A stretch of DNA of 45,303 nucleotides from Pigoraptor chileana (taxonomy: Eukaryota > Opisthokonta > Filasterea). The position numbers and the translations under genes are program-made. The stretch lies in contig CALSCR010001328.1 in NCBI GenBank assembly GCA_943704495.1, positions 1 through 45,303 on the forward strand. Reading direction: 5' to 3'. This document shows positions 36,401 to 45,303 of this stretch, piece by piece. Below the pieces are notes generated by a model. The model had not been told where the DNA came from, did no database searches, and saw only the letters and a program-made list of their open reading frames with translations. Position 1 is the first letter of the stretch, and every line of letters begins with the position of its first letter.

Positions 36401-37140
36401 GAGTCGGAGGCCATCGCATCAAAAAAGACATTCTGCGCAACATCCACAGCAGTTTGCAGAGGGACGAGTCCCTTTGCCGACGAGATGCGGGTGAGAATCT
36501 GAGAAATCACCGGCGGCGAGTTGTCCACCGACACGACGACGATCGAGCTTGTGCGCACGGGAGTGTCAGTTGCGAGCGTGTTCTGAACAACAACGGTCAC
36601 TGAATATGTTCCTGCAGAAGTGAATCTGTGCCGCACAGACGAGTCATTGACACGACCGGCAAGGGCCTTGTCTCCAAAGCTCCACGAGTACGTCAGAAGC
36701 ACATTGGCCGGTGCATTGCTCACCACGGCAGTCTGCGCGCACACCACATTCACAAACACACATATACACACACATACACACACAAAACACACATCAAACA
36801 AACAAGCAGAAGAAACAAATAGGAAAAGAATCGATTCGGAGGATCAGAATTGGTGAGGTCTGAAAAATCCAAAGGTGGAATCACCGCGCAAAGTAAATTT
36901 TGAAAAGCGAGGGGACGTTAGGGTCACAATGATTCATAACATTGTCTCTATTGTCGCGTTGACTGTGGAGAGTTCAAAAACGAAGGATAGCAGGTAACGC
37001 ACCCATGTGTAGTCGATGCCCTCTTTCGTCCTGCTAGGACCGGTAACCTTCACTGACACGGGCGCCGGCGCCGCTGCGCTTGCCACAGCGCAAAAGAATG
37101 TCGCAAGAACAACCGCCGCGCAAAAAATTGAGCGCCCCAT
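33485..37140 (-). CDS. type I receptor: signal peptide, two PKD domains, EGF, five six-Cys repeats, TM, integrin-like tail
   Basis: Six exons (37140-37003, 36732-35901, 35720-35502, 35275-35081, 34727-34530, 34266-33485) give 787 residues. A signal peptide (about 1-22) is followed by two PKD folds (TYSWSFGD and YVWSFGD; about 27-210), a Cys-rich EGF-like module (YTCLCESGFRGDGFTC; about 212-265), five repeats of about 65 residues opening NPC (last one SPC) and ending in a C..C..GF/Y pattern, a TM (about 600-625) and a 160-residue tail. Repeats 2-4 each fill one exon bounded by phase-1 introns, so they are symmetrical 1-1 modules. The tail holds two related units, HPLYDPSVGDRMWSNPFA and NPLYIPEREGIFTNPMA; the second resembles the integrin-beta tail and contains an NPxY motif. 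PKD and EGF domains usually bind partners outside the cell, and NPxY and NPF motifs recruit PTB/EH adaptors, so an adhesion or endocytic receptor is likely. The whole protein was not recognised. Confidence 0.88.
34913..34970 (-). repeat. copy of the dispersed ~45 bp repeat in receptor intron 4
   Basis: It is almost identical to the copy at 9424-9471 (core GGAGTCCATGGGCACAGCGC), is preceded by CA and CT runs and is followed by a CT tract, as in the cyclase intron. It lies in the same orientation relative to transcription, within intron 35080-34728. Confidence 0.85.
35747..35764. repeat. poly-G run of 18 in receptor intron 2
   Basis: An uninterrupted 18-G run (poly-C on the gene's strand) lies near the acceptor of the intron 35900-35721. 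It is the same kind of tract that ends the window on both sides. Confidence 0.9.
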
Positions 37141-37374
37141 CCTCCCTAGTGATCACAAATGCGATCAACAGCTGCAATCAACACACGCAGAGACGCACAA
37201 AACGGCGCCTTTGCTGCCACGCGTGGAAAGCGTGGCGTTTGTTGCCTTTGCGATGGAACTCCTCTTTTTGTGACACTATTCTACACAATGATATATTCGA
37301 ACAAGCCCCGCAAAAATAACACCAAGTTTGTACCAAGACAAAGTGACCAAGATTTAACTATTTCTCACTATCCG

Positions 37375-37378
<4 letters not shown>

Positions 37379-37406
<28 letters not shown>
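37379..37406. repeat. (GA)n microsatellite
   Basis: A GA dinucleotide run in the divergent promoter region; a shorter one follows near 37470. Confidence 0.9.
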
Positions 37407-37600
37407 CGATCACGACGTGCAAAACGAAAAGTTGCACAAAAGCTGCTGCTGCAGGGAATAGAAGGGGCAGAGAGAGAGAGAGAGGCACACACCAATGAGC
37501 GACAAGAGGAGTGGTGGCTAATTGTGTATGGGCTGTGCGACGCTCCATACAAACGCCCCATACAACAGCAATTCAATACAAACACCCATACACACTGCAA

Positions 37601-37640
37601 AGTGGGGATTAGTGAGGATTGGTGAGGATTAGTGGGGATT
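37601..37640. repeat. four tandem copies of a 10-bp unit
   Basis: Units AGTGGGGATT, AGTGAGGATT, GGTGAGGATT and AGTGGGGATT follow each other exactly, upstream of S2P. Confidence 0.9.
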
Positions 37641-37706
37641 TCGGGGGATAACAACAGGATCTCTTGATATTTGCCGAGTTCTCGCTACATACTGTGAAGG
37701 CATCCG

Positions 37707-37714
37707 TGACGTCA
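37707..37714. promoter_or_regulatory. CRE-type palindrome TGACGTCA upstream of S2P
   Basis: TGACGTCA is the consensus bound by bZIP factors of the CREB/ATF class. It lies about 250 bp before the S2P start codon in the divergent promoter region. The same 8-mer also occurs inside VPS13 coding sequence (near 21129, 23093 and 31621), so occupancy is unproven. Confidence 0.4.
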
Positions 37715-37965
37715 CGCGCGCTTCAAAACTGAAGGTGAGCTGGCAGTATCAGCACTGGCGACGAGAGGTCTTGGTCTCACTCACTCATCCGCGCAACTGC
37801 AAAAGCATTTGTTGTTCCCAGATTCTTGAGTTGCAGCATTTTATTGTTTGTGAGACCTGTAACTGAACACGTTGATTGTCTTTTAATTGTGCATTTGCGT
37901 TGGAATCTATCAATCCATTTGTTCATGCTCGCGTGGCTGCAGTCGTCGGCGCGCTAGACCGACAA

Positions 37966-40576
37966 ATGGTCTCACTGGCGCTGTTTGCCCTCGGCGGATT
38001 TTGGGCGGCCGTCATCGCACTCGACCACTTTCTGCACGGGAAATACAAGCATGTCTACAGCGACTGGCTTGAATCTGCGGGACTGTCGGTGTCGCCGGGA
38101 CGCATCTCGTGGTACACCACACGGCTCAATCGTCTTTTCGTTGCGGTGGGGACGTATGCGGCTCCGCTTCTCCGAATATGGTTCAACTGTGGGGTCGTAT
38201 TTGGTGTCATTGCTATGATCGCATCAGTGTTGATTTTGATTGCAAATCTATACAAGACTGTCTTTATTCCAGCGGAACCGCGAATCCTGACTCCCGTCGT
38301 GAGTGTCGCTATATGTATGCGATGTGGTCATTGTTCGCCAACCACCTCATGAAGTTAGTTGTAATTCTTGCTGATAAATACGGACAAATGTCTCCTCGTT
38401 ATATCTGCGTCCAGGTTCCTGGCGTCAACATTCCTACAAACCAACTCTTTTACTATGCTGTTGCGCTGGCCATCAGCGGCTTCATCCACGAAGTCGGCCA
38501 CGCTATCGCTGCAACATGGTAGGGTCATACTCTGATGAACCCGAGGTGTTTTTGTTAGTTTGTGCATCAAAATCACGCATGCTCATCGGCAACATTATTG
38601 CGCCATAACATTATTGTCTCAGGAATAATCGACATTATTGTGTCATGCATCTAACCTTCTCAACGGGTGATCTTTGGCTTATACTATTGATTTCATCCCC
38701 CGCAGCGACCGTGTTCCTGTCAACGGATTCGGCCTCTTCATGTTTGTACTGTATCCCGGTGCCTTTGTCGACCTCGCCATGGATAGCATGACCGTCCTAT
38801 CTCCACACAAACAATTGCGCATATATTTTGCGGGGGCGTGGCACAACTTTGTTGTGGCTGTGTCGGCATACGGTCTCCTCTTCATCCTGCCTATATTACT
38901 GCTCCCTGCGTATGCGTGTGCACCAGGTGGCGGGGTCACGGTGACGGCTGTTGCTGAGGTACCTTCCGTTTCTGCTTAATGCGAGTTCCGTAATGACGTG
39001 ACCGTTGTGCAGAGTGTGCATGTTTTGCGGTCGTCTGTTTTGTTGCATTTATTGCCAAGAAAAAAGCTGGATGCTTCTGTGTAAGCTTGTTGGATTCATC
39101 TAACTCCTTTACATCGTGCATTGGGTGGACGACGCAGGATTCGCCACTGAATGGAGCATTGATTCCCGGAACGCGCGTTATTGGGCTGGACGAGTGTGTT
39201 GTTGGCACGCGCGAGGAGTGGGTCACGTGTGTGCATGGAGTGCAGCAGAAGGGCTACTGCTCGCCACGTGCTATGGCTGATGATGCAAAAGCAGAGGGTG
39301 TGTATCGTCATGCATGTGCTGTCATTAGCATGTCAATGTCTATGTATGCAACAGCCGGTTAACGTATGTGTGCTGTTGTCAGTAGCTTGTCAATGTGTAC
39401 GTAGGCACCCAGTCTGTTAACGTGTGCGTGCTGACTTGTTAATGTGTGCACGTTGGTTGTTCTGTAAAAGTCTCTCAAATTTCAATTCAACCCGTGGCGC
39501 AGTGTTTCGAAATGGCGAGGACTTTCTAGAGTGCTGCAACATCACGTCCATTCGTGGAGAGAGCACTTTTTGCTTTGCCCACTGGGAAGAGAAGGACACG
39601 CTACGTGCAAATCCGGTAAGCTGTCACCACAACATCAAAAAACCGTACAAACGCTGTTTGGTTGGCGCTCATCGCTGTGGGTTTGTGTGACTTTATGTCG
39701 CAATTCATAGTATTGTGGCTCATGCCGAGAGCAACTGAATTTGGCGCTCTATCTGCAGTCATTTGCGTGCCTTGCTGCCCGAAGAACAATGGAGGAGCGG
39801 CGGTGCTTCACGAATGCGGACTGTGCGGGTGCGTATATATGTCGTTATTTATCATTATGTTTGTAATTACTGTTGTTTTGTGCGCCGTATTTTGAGCAAT
39901 CTGTTCAATTTTTGTGGCAACAATAAAATCAATGCTTACCTTGTGTCTTGTCCGTCATCCACAGGTGCATCCGGTGTTGAAGATAGCGTATGTCTTCAGC
40001 CTGTGCTCCCAGACACAACCACACGCCTCATGTCTCTGAACATTGACGGGATGAAGCCGCTTCTGTTTGTCGGCGACCCCCTTGTGTTCGCCGTGTCGGG
40101 TGAGGCAGCACATGTGAAATGTGTGGTTCTGTGTGGTTGATGGGCAGAGCAATAATGTCAATTGTGCGTTCATCGTTACATTCGCACTAAGTGGTTGCAC
40201 GCGATGCCCCTCTCACACACACTGCACACACACGCTCACACGCACACACATCGAACCACACTGCACACGCACACTCTTATTCACCTCCGCAGTCTCAGTG
40301 AGCGACTGCCAACCGAGGCATGCGCTTCTACCGCTGCGTCTTCCGGAGCAGATTGACACGCAACTGCGGTATCTTTTCTCACTTTCCGGTGCTCTTGCAC
40401 TGCTGAATTTGGTGCCCTGCTACAAGCTGGATGGACAATGGGCACTTGTATCTCTTGTCGACGCTTTGCTGCGGGGAAGGATGTCCGAGAAGCAGCGAGA
40501 AGGCATATCGGAGACTATTGTTCTCGCTGGAACGATTTTGTTTGGTGCAAATGTGGCCGTCGCCATTCTTATGTAG
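37966..40576 (+). CDS. MBTPS2: site-2 protease (S2P), intramembrane zinc metalloprotease
   Basis: Eight exons (37966-38298, 38415-38518, 38706-38958, 39138-39297, 39503-39615, 39759-39828, 39965-40099, 40293-40576) give 483 residues and follow human S2P almost end to end. The start [16 protein letters not shown] aligns with the human Met1. The catalytic HEVGH motif is at 136-140, preceded by [11 protein letters not shown]; the third zinc ligand lies in [10 protein letters not shown] (Asp436). FNGFG-like [17 protein letters not shown] and AGAWHNF are family blocks. The Cys-rich lumenal region (exons 4-7: [23 protein letters not shown]) is retained, but the Ser-rich loop of mammals is missing. 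S2P cleaves membrane-bound transcription factors such as SREBP and ATF6 within the Golgi membrane. CTAAC-type branch sites occur in introns 2 and 3. The donor of intron 2 is an unusual GTAGGG. Confidence 0.96.
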
Positions 40577-40836
40577 CTTTCCTTTGTTTGTTATCGTTGC
40601 ATTTGCATGTGTGCGTGTGCGTGCGGCTGCGTGTGTGCGTGCGTGCGTGTTGACAGAGCTCGAGTAGCGTCCTCCAAAGGACACAATTAAAATAATTGGA
40701 AGTTTGTCCCATGAATGCTGGGAATCAATCCCACTTCTGTGAGTTTTATGTGATTTGTGTACACAATGGATTGCGACGCGCAAAGCGGAGCGCCATGAAA
40801 GAAAGATACGAATATGAATGAACAGAAAAAAAACAG

Positions 40837-40842
40837 AATAAA
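40837..40842 (+). terminator. possible polyadenylation signal AATAAA of S2P
   Basis: AATAAA lies about 260 nt after the S2P stop; an ATTAAA at 40686 is an alternative. Confidence 0.4.
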
Positions 40843-40968
40843 CTGAATGTTGAAGAGTCACTTCTCACGGACAAATAGTCATGCGAGATTCAGGCCACGA
40901 TGGCCTATGGATGCCACAGAGCAAACAGACAGAGAGCGAGAGAGCGCAGAAACAGAGATAAGACATGC

Positions 40969-41013
40969 AGGATTCAAGTAAAGTGTCTTGGGCGCTATGT
41001 CCATGAACTCCAC
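40969..41013 (+). repeat. inverted, diverged copy of the dispersed repeat
   Basis: It reads AGGATTCAAGT, GTGTCTTGGGCGCTATGTCC and ATGAACTCCAC, the reverse complement of the repeat in the cyclase and receptor introns with a few substitutions. The GAGAGCGAGAGA-type flank is also shared. A weaker copy may lie at about 40888-40920. Confidence 0.75.
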
Positions 41014-41302
41014 GAACACAGACACAGACAAAAGACAGAGACTGGGATATGGAGACAGGCAGGGATGCCAGGAACAACGGAGAGCCACCAAAATGATATG
41101 AAGAAAAAAGATCCCTTACAAATATTGAGCGGAGTCAGCGCAACAACTAGATCAAGCAAACCACACATCATTTCAAGCATATCCAAGCCAACTCAACCAC
41201 ATAGGCAATGTGTGGTGATCCAAAATCAGCCACCAGAGACACACTTCTGGCGAAACACTGTTTCATGGTGATGCCCACTGCCATAATCCCACGTCAAAAA
41301 AC

Positions 41303-42004
41303 TCAGTGCGAGAGGAACTTGCGTCCTTTTTTTCTCCTGTTCTCCAGAATGCGCCGTCCAGTATGTGTCTTCATCCGCGACAGAAATCCAAACTTCATCT
41401 TACGTCGGCGTGTGTGAGGCTGATACTCGCGCCCGAATGTGAAGCAACGCACTTGGCCAGCGGGTCCAAAGGCGCTTTCCATTGAGGGCGCAATCGGTCT
41501 GCAATCACGACGAGTATATCCCATGTTATCTCAAATATATTTTTGGTTATTAAATATATATGTAATATATATTTATGCATGCGTGTGTATGTATGTGTGC
41601 GTGTGCGTGCGTATTCAATGGTGAACGCTCGCGAGGAGCCACACTCACAGATTTCGATGATGAGTTACGTGTACGCACAGAAACATCACAGTGTGTAATT
41701 CACGAACCTTGCTGCCCAACCAAACAAGCCGCCCGAAAAGACAGACCGACTTGCACTTTGGATAGCAACACTCGCGCTGCATCCCAAGCAGTTTTTTGTG
41801 CGATCATAAGCAAACAGAGGGTCAACCTATAATGTTGTATCAATCGTGTGCTCTGCAAAACACAAATTCCAAACGTGACGCAAATAGGAAGAAATGTGCA
41901 AGACACCGCTTCGCACATACCTCGCTCTCGACTCACCTGGGCACAGAAACGGCAGACACGGCACGCACCGCGAGCCTGGCGGCAGCACCAACAAGCCCAA
42001 ACAT
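41303..42004 (-). CDS. MRPL34: mitochondrial-type large-subunit ribosomal protein bL34
   Basis: Two exons (42004-41937, 41498-41303) joined in phase 2 give 87 residues. Exon 1 encodes an amphipathic, Arg-containing and acid-free leader (MFGLVGAAARLAVRAVSAVS) typical of mitochondrial import. Exon 2 ends with the bL34 core: REYQPHTRRRKMKFGFL, SRMKTHTGRRILENRRKKG and RKFLSH. bL34 lies deep in the 23S rRNA of bacterial-type ribosomes. The donor is GTGAGT and the intron is 438 nt. The length is close to human MRPL34 (92 residues). An extra phase-compatible stretch inside the intron (about 41710-41820) could be an optional exon but has no start codon. A plastid location is not excluded, although nothing else here suggests a plastid. 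Confidence 0.9.
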
Positions 42005-42531
42005 ATTGTATGTTGAAGCGTCAGATGCAACGCCAGGATGGTGCAAAAGCGAAGCAAAAAGGAGACAGCGAAGTTTGCCTATCTACACATGCACGCTCAA
42101 TTGGTCTGTTCCAATTGACCGCGGTTTGGATTCAATCTTCACAACAAAAGGGTATCTAACTAAATCAGACAAGCGGTTTGACGGCGCGTGCCAGCCGACT
42201 TGTGTCGGAATGGAAAATAATATTACGAGCCGACTCACATAATTTTACGATTTCAATGAGTGATATACAGCCTTCTCTTCTGCATGCAGACGTGCATACT
42301 GTATCCTGGCGTAACAGGATATGTTTTGCAACATGAACGTAACACATGGACAATTCACACAAATACATATACACACACTACAGTGCCATCAGTGGGTCAC
42401 CGCTTATTATGAGGGTATAGATAACACACTACGCAATTGAAAGATTCATTTGCAAAGACAGCAACGCATCAGACGCAACGCAAAAGCACGCAAACCAACA
42501 ACGACAGGCAACAAAACAAGGGCTTGGGTTG
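42005..42531. other. intergenic region between Elongin C and bL34
   Basis: Both flanking genes are on the minus strand. No gene or repeat was recognised. It should contain the bL34 promoter and the Elongin C 3' untranslated region. Confidence 0.5.
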
Positions 42532-43331
42532 TTACGCGTCGAGGAAATTGGCAGCCATGAGGAGATCAAGAGCGATTTCAGGCTCGATGGAAAACTCGGG
42601 AATTTCCGTTACTGAGTTTGTGTACCTCACTTTAAAGTAAAAGTACTTGCACACCTTTTCGAGAATTTGCGATCTACAAAAGCAAAGACCAAGGGGCGAC
42701 AATAGAGAATCGGTAAATACATACGTGTGTTGAAACCGTCGAGTTTAAATCGCAAAAAACTGAAAAACAAAAGCAGAGACTTTTGCAAAGCATCAACCGA
42801 CAGTATGAACCAGAAGCACCATGAAAGTTCAATTCAGATATTATGAAGAAATCGACAACAAGCTCCAAAGTGCACCCAATGAATTCACTTACGAAATGTC
42901 GCGAAAATGGATTTCGTTGCTCTCGTTCTCGGAAAATTGGCCTATAAATGAAATGACACAATATATTAGACCAGCACAACTCCAACTCACGACTTCGCGA
43001 CTTCCACATATCCCACTAGGCAGTCTTCCTCTGACAAAATTTTCTTCCGTACATAAGGATGCAGTCAAATCAATCTCAAAGGATGTGTACCACACCATAA
43101 ATAGTTACAACTAACGAGAACAGACCAAGACAAGAAAGAGCGAGAGGTATCATTACAGTCCCAAAGGAGGAATGAAAATCTCGACAAGACTAACTTACCA
43201 GGCCCGCTGAGCATGGATTTGATTGTGCCAGACACCATTGCACAGTTGCGGCTTATGATAAACTCTTGACCATCTGAGCTAATGAGCTTGACGAATTGCG
43301 TGTCCGTCTTATCGTCGTGTTTGTCGTCCAT
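42532..43331 (-). CDS. ELOC: Elongin C (BTB/SKP1-fold adaptor)
   Basis: Three exons (43331-43199, 42941-42893, 42673-42532) give 107 residues, against 112 in human. The product reads MDDKHDD, then [77 protein letters not shown] and ANFLDA, following Elongin C along its length; the human C-terminal Cys is Ala here. Elongin C pairs with Elongin B and bridges BC-box proteins to cullin-2/5 ubiquitin ligases, and takes part in the Elongin transcription factor. Exon 2 is only 49 nt. Both donors are GTAAGT, which is uncommon in this window. The gene is divergent from RFC1, sharing a 730-bp promoter region. Confidence 0.96.
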
Positions 43332-44064
43332 GTTTTCGTTTGATCGAGATTCCCAAGCGTAACTTTTTTTAAGGAGCGCGCTACAGTTTGTCAACACGTA
43401 CGTGGGGCTGATTAAAACTGTGAACATTACTTGAATGATTCGGCTTTGTTCGTGTGTATCACCGCGCTCAGAACCTTCATGTGCTGACGCCGGCGGCAAC
43501 AGACTGCAGTGAAGATCATCGAGGGGGGGGTGACTGGGAGCAATTATATTGAAATGGAGGCGAAATTTCACAAATATTCCACGCTATTCAGACTGGTAGG
43601 CAGGGATACGTAGAGTGAGGGTTTCACGACGCAGGCCATTATATTGAAACTCAGACTCAATTTTGTGCTGTTTTTGTGGGGTGCTTTTCAATCTGCTGCG
43701 CCCACACAACATTCCGAGACTGTTTATCCCTTATGTGGTCATCAGTGTACATAGTAACCATTTGTAGCGATTATTAGACTTTTATCCCTTATGCGGTCTT
43801 TTAATGACAATCGTTGCTGCCATTTATAGCAATCAGCTGGCCAGTCACGTGATTCTTTTTTTTGGCGGGGTAAACGCAGCTTTGGCGGATGACATCGCCA
43901 CAGCGCAGATTGAGCTGAGATCCATCTAATGCTCGCCTCACAACGTGTTAAATATGCGCAGCCCTCTGAATGCCACTTTTTTTGAAAAACATACTCATAC
44001 AAATAGTATTGTTCGCTCTCATTTCGGCCCCCTGTGAGAGGCCGAGGTGGCGCGCAACTGCAAG
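43332..44064. other. divergent promoter region of Elongin C and RFC1
   Basis: No gene is seen. It contains a diverged tandem duplication of 58 bp (43723-43838), two short ATTATATTGAAA words (about 43545 and 43640), a CACGTG (about 43847) and T-rich stretches. Confidence 0.5.
43723..43838. repeat. diverged tandem duplication of a 58-bp unit
   Basis: Both units start TTTATCCCTTATG, continue GGTC and end CCATTTRTAGC followed by AATCAG-like sequence. They begin at 43723 and 43781. The middle parts differ substantially. Confidence 0.75.
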
Positions 44065-45303
44065 ATGGTGGGTGGTCCTTGTGTTTTCGGTTTGCGTCAC
44101 TCGATGATGCAACAACGCTTCCTACGCTGTTTCTCACAATATTCCGAAATGCTAAACTTTGGATCTTACGCAGGACATTCGAAAGTTCTTGACAAAGCCA
44201 CCCGCGAAGAGTGGCGGTGGAGAGCAACAGAGTAAGGAGCGTCTGACATTGCCCAAAAAGGGCTCAGACAAGTCGGTACCCGAAAAAGCTATTGTTGCCA
44301 AGAAGGAGTCGGCTTCATCGCCAGCTACCGCATCTCCAACAACACGCCGGTCTCCGCGCAGCGCAGCCCCGGTATCACGTGAGTCGTCCTTTAAGCAGAG
44401 CCCCGGGAAGGATGCGACGCGCACTGCTTCGGCGCGCTCTTTGGCTGCCGCTGCTGAAGTTGAGGAGCCGCATCATGATGTAGACGACGACTTTGATGTC
44501 TCTGCGCGATCGAAGAGGAATGACAAGAAGAAACGAAGGGTGATCTCCGACGAAGGTGAAATGATACTTTATGTCGTCTGCGTATGGGCGCGTATGTGTG
44601 TGATGTGAGTCGGGCTGTTAATTTTGTGATGTGTGATGTGTGGGTATTTTTCCCCCGAGCAGAGGATGAAATTGTGTCTCCGTTCTTTGCGGATTCAAAG
44701 CCAATTGCAAAGAAGCCAAAGGTGGGAATGCCGGACTAATGGGTCGGATCGTTGGTAACAAACCACAAACCTCGATTGCTTCAGTGGAGCATCACTTAGC
44801 TCGTTTATAATGTGCACACTTTCCCAGTGGAATGGTGTGTTTGAGGGTTACAGATGCACGTTGCACAAGACGCAGTTTCTCATCACAAGCACCACGTTCA
44901 TGTGCGTGGCAGGTCGAGCAATCCCGGGAGCATGAATACGCTGCCGAGAAGGTGTCTGCCAGGAAGCGCGCGCACGAGGCATCCGATGAAGAAGCGTGGG
45001 TGTTACTCATGGCACTTGCGTAACAGGCTGCGTCATGCAGTGGCGAATGTGCATGTTTTAGCCTCTTTTTGTTGCGTTTTGCGTTTTTGTGAAGCACGCT
45101 GCCTCTTATGGTGTGTTGTTTGTCTGCGCAGTCCCCAAAAGAAGCAGGCGCGCCAAAGTAAGCCAAAAGTGGAGGATGCGGTCGCAGAGGTCGATCCTGC
45201 CACCTTCTTTGGCTCTCGGGGGAAGCCTGCACTGGTACGTACTGGCAAAATCACTTGCACCATAGTGACCACTGCGTGTGTGTGGGGGGGGGGGGGCGGG
45301 GGG
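44065..45303 (+). CDS. RFC1: replication factor C large subunit RFC1, N-terminal part, running off the window
   Basis: Exons are 44065-44067, 44174-44555, 44663-44721, 44913-44995 and 45132-45234, with a phase-0 donor GTACGT at the end. The first coding exon is just ATG; splicing to GACATTCGAAAG yields MDIRKFLTKP, the conserved RFC1 start (MDIRKFF in animals). Then follow a Ser/Lys/Pro-rich linker, DKKKRRVISDEEDEIVSPFF, a charged stretch and DPATFFGSRGKPAL, which normally leads into the BRCT domain. The BRCT, AAA+ and C-terminal domains lie beyond the window. RFC1 is the large subunit of the clamp loader that opens PCNA onto DNA. The short linker exons (59 and 83 nt) are supported by phase and acidic-basic pattern rather than strong similarity. 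Confidence 0.85.

Larger units (their letters stand above)
37141..37965. other. divergent intergenic region between the receptor and S2P
   Basis: No gene is seen. It contains GA runs (37379-37406 and about 37470-37484), a four-copy 10-bp repeat (37601-37640) and a CRE-type palindrome (37707-37714). It should hold both promoters. The S2P frame is open upstream of 37966, but without an ATG. Confidence 0.5.
40577..41302. other. convergent 3' intergenic region with a copy of the dispersed repeat
   Basis: This lies between the S2P stop (plus) and the bL34 stop (minus). No gene is seen. It has a GTGC-rich stretch (about 40604-40650), a GAGAGC-rich stretch (40925-40960), an AATAAA and one inverted copy of the dispersed repeat. 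Confidence 0.55.

Noticed and set aside
41704-41820. Middle exon for bL34 (reading SVAIQSASRSVFSGG)
   Set aside because: It has a phase-2 donor GTTCGT and looks like a transit peptide, but it has no ATG and no acceptor that keeps the frame from exon 1; the two-exon model is simpler.

Overview
The window is nuclear DNA from an intron-rich unicellular eukaryote. Every recognisable gene is eukaryotic: VPS13, site-2 protease, Elongin C, RFC1, cytosolic ribosomal protein eS10, a mitochondrial-type bL34, an RNase P zinc subunit and a synaptophysin-like MARVEL protein. Coding exons are split by short introns, and 43 splice donors could be placed by reading frame. A four-TM synaptophysin relative, Elongin C and a PKD/EGF receptor with an integrin-like tail would fit a protist near animals (a holozoan or apusomonad-like lineage), but nothing here identifies the species. 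Both window edges are poly-G runs and look like contig ends.

Layout. 1-1535: no gene; short repeats and palindromes. 1536-3451 (+): a self-sufficient cytochrome P450 (CYP102/CYP505 type) with two ubiquitin-like modules in front and its whole middle missing. 4012-5123 (+): synaptophysin-like protein. 5581-10247 (-): soluble class III adenylyl cyclase with one intact and one degenerate catalytic domain. 11489-12401 (+): eS10. 13047-17097 (-): two-TM protein ending in a CCHC zinc knuckle. 17971-18855 (+): Rpp21/Rpr2. 19294-32094 (-): a complete nine-exon VPS13 of about 3,804 residues. 33485-37140 (-): type I receptor with two PKD domains, one EGF and five six-cysteine repeats on phase-1 exons. 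37966-40576 (+): S2P. 41303-42004 (-): bL34. 42532-43331 (-): Elongin C. 44065 to the end (+): the 5' part of RFC1.

The genes do not form a functional cluster. They are ordinary eukaryotic neighbours, with divergent pairs (cyclase/eS10, zinc-knuckle/Rpp21, receptor/S2P, Elongin C/RFC1) and convergent pairs (synaptophysin/cyclase, eS10/zinc-knuckle, Rpp21/VPS13, S2P/bL34). The most unusual items are the receptor (exon-shuffled repeats plus a duplicated integrin-beta-like tail motif), the collapsed P450-reductase fusion, the cyclase with a dead second domain, the membrane protein with a terminal zinc knuckle, a dispersed intronic repeat family, and a strong excess of the palindrome CACGTG across coding and non-coding DNA. 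Exon coordinates were derived by hand from splice signals, reading frame and family alignment from memory; no database search was run.
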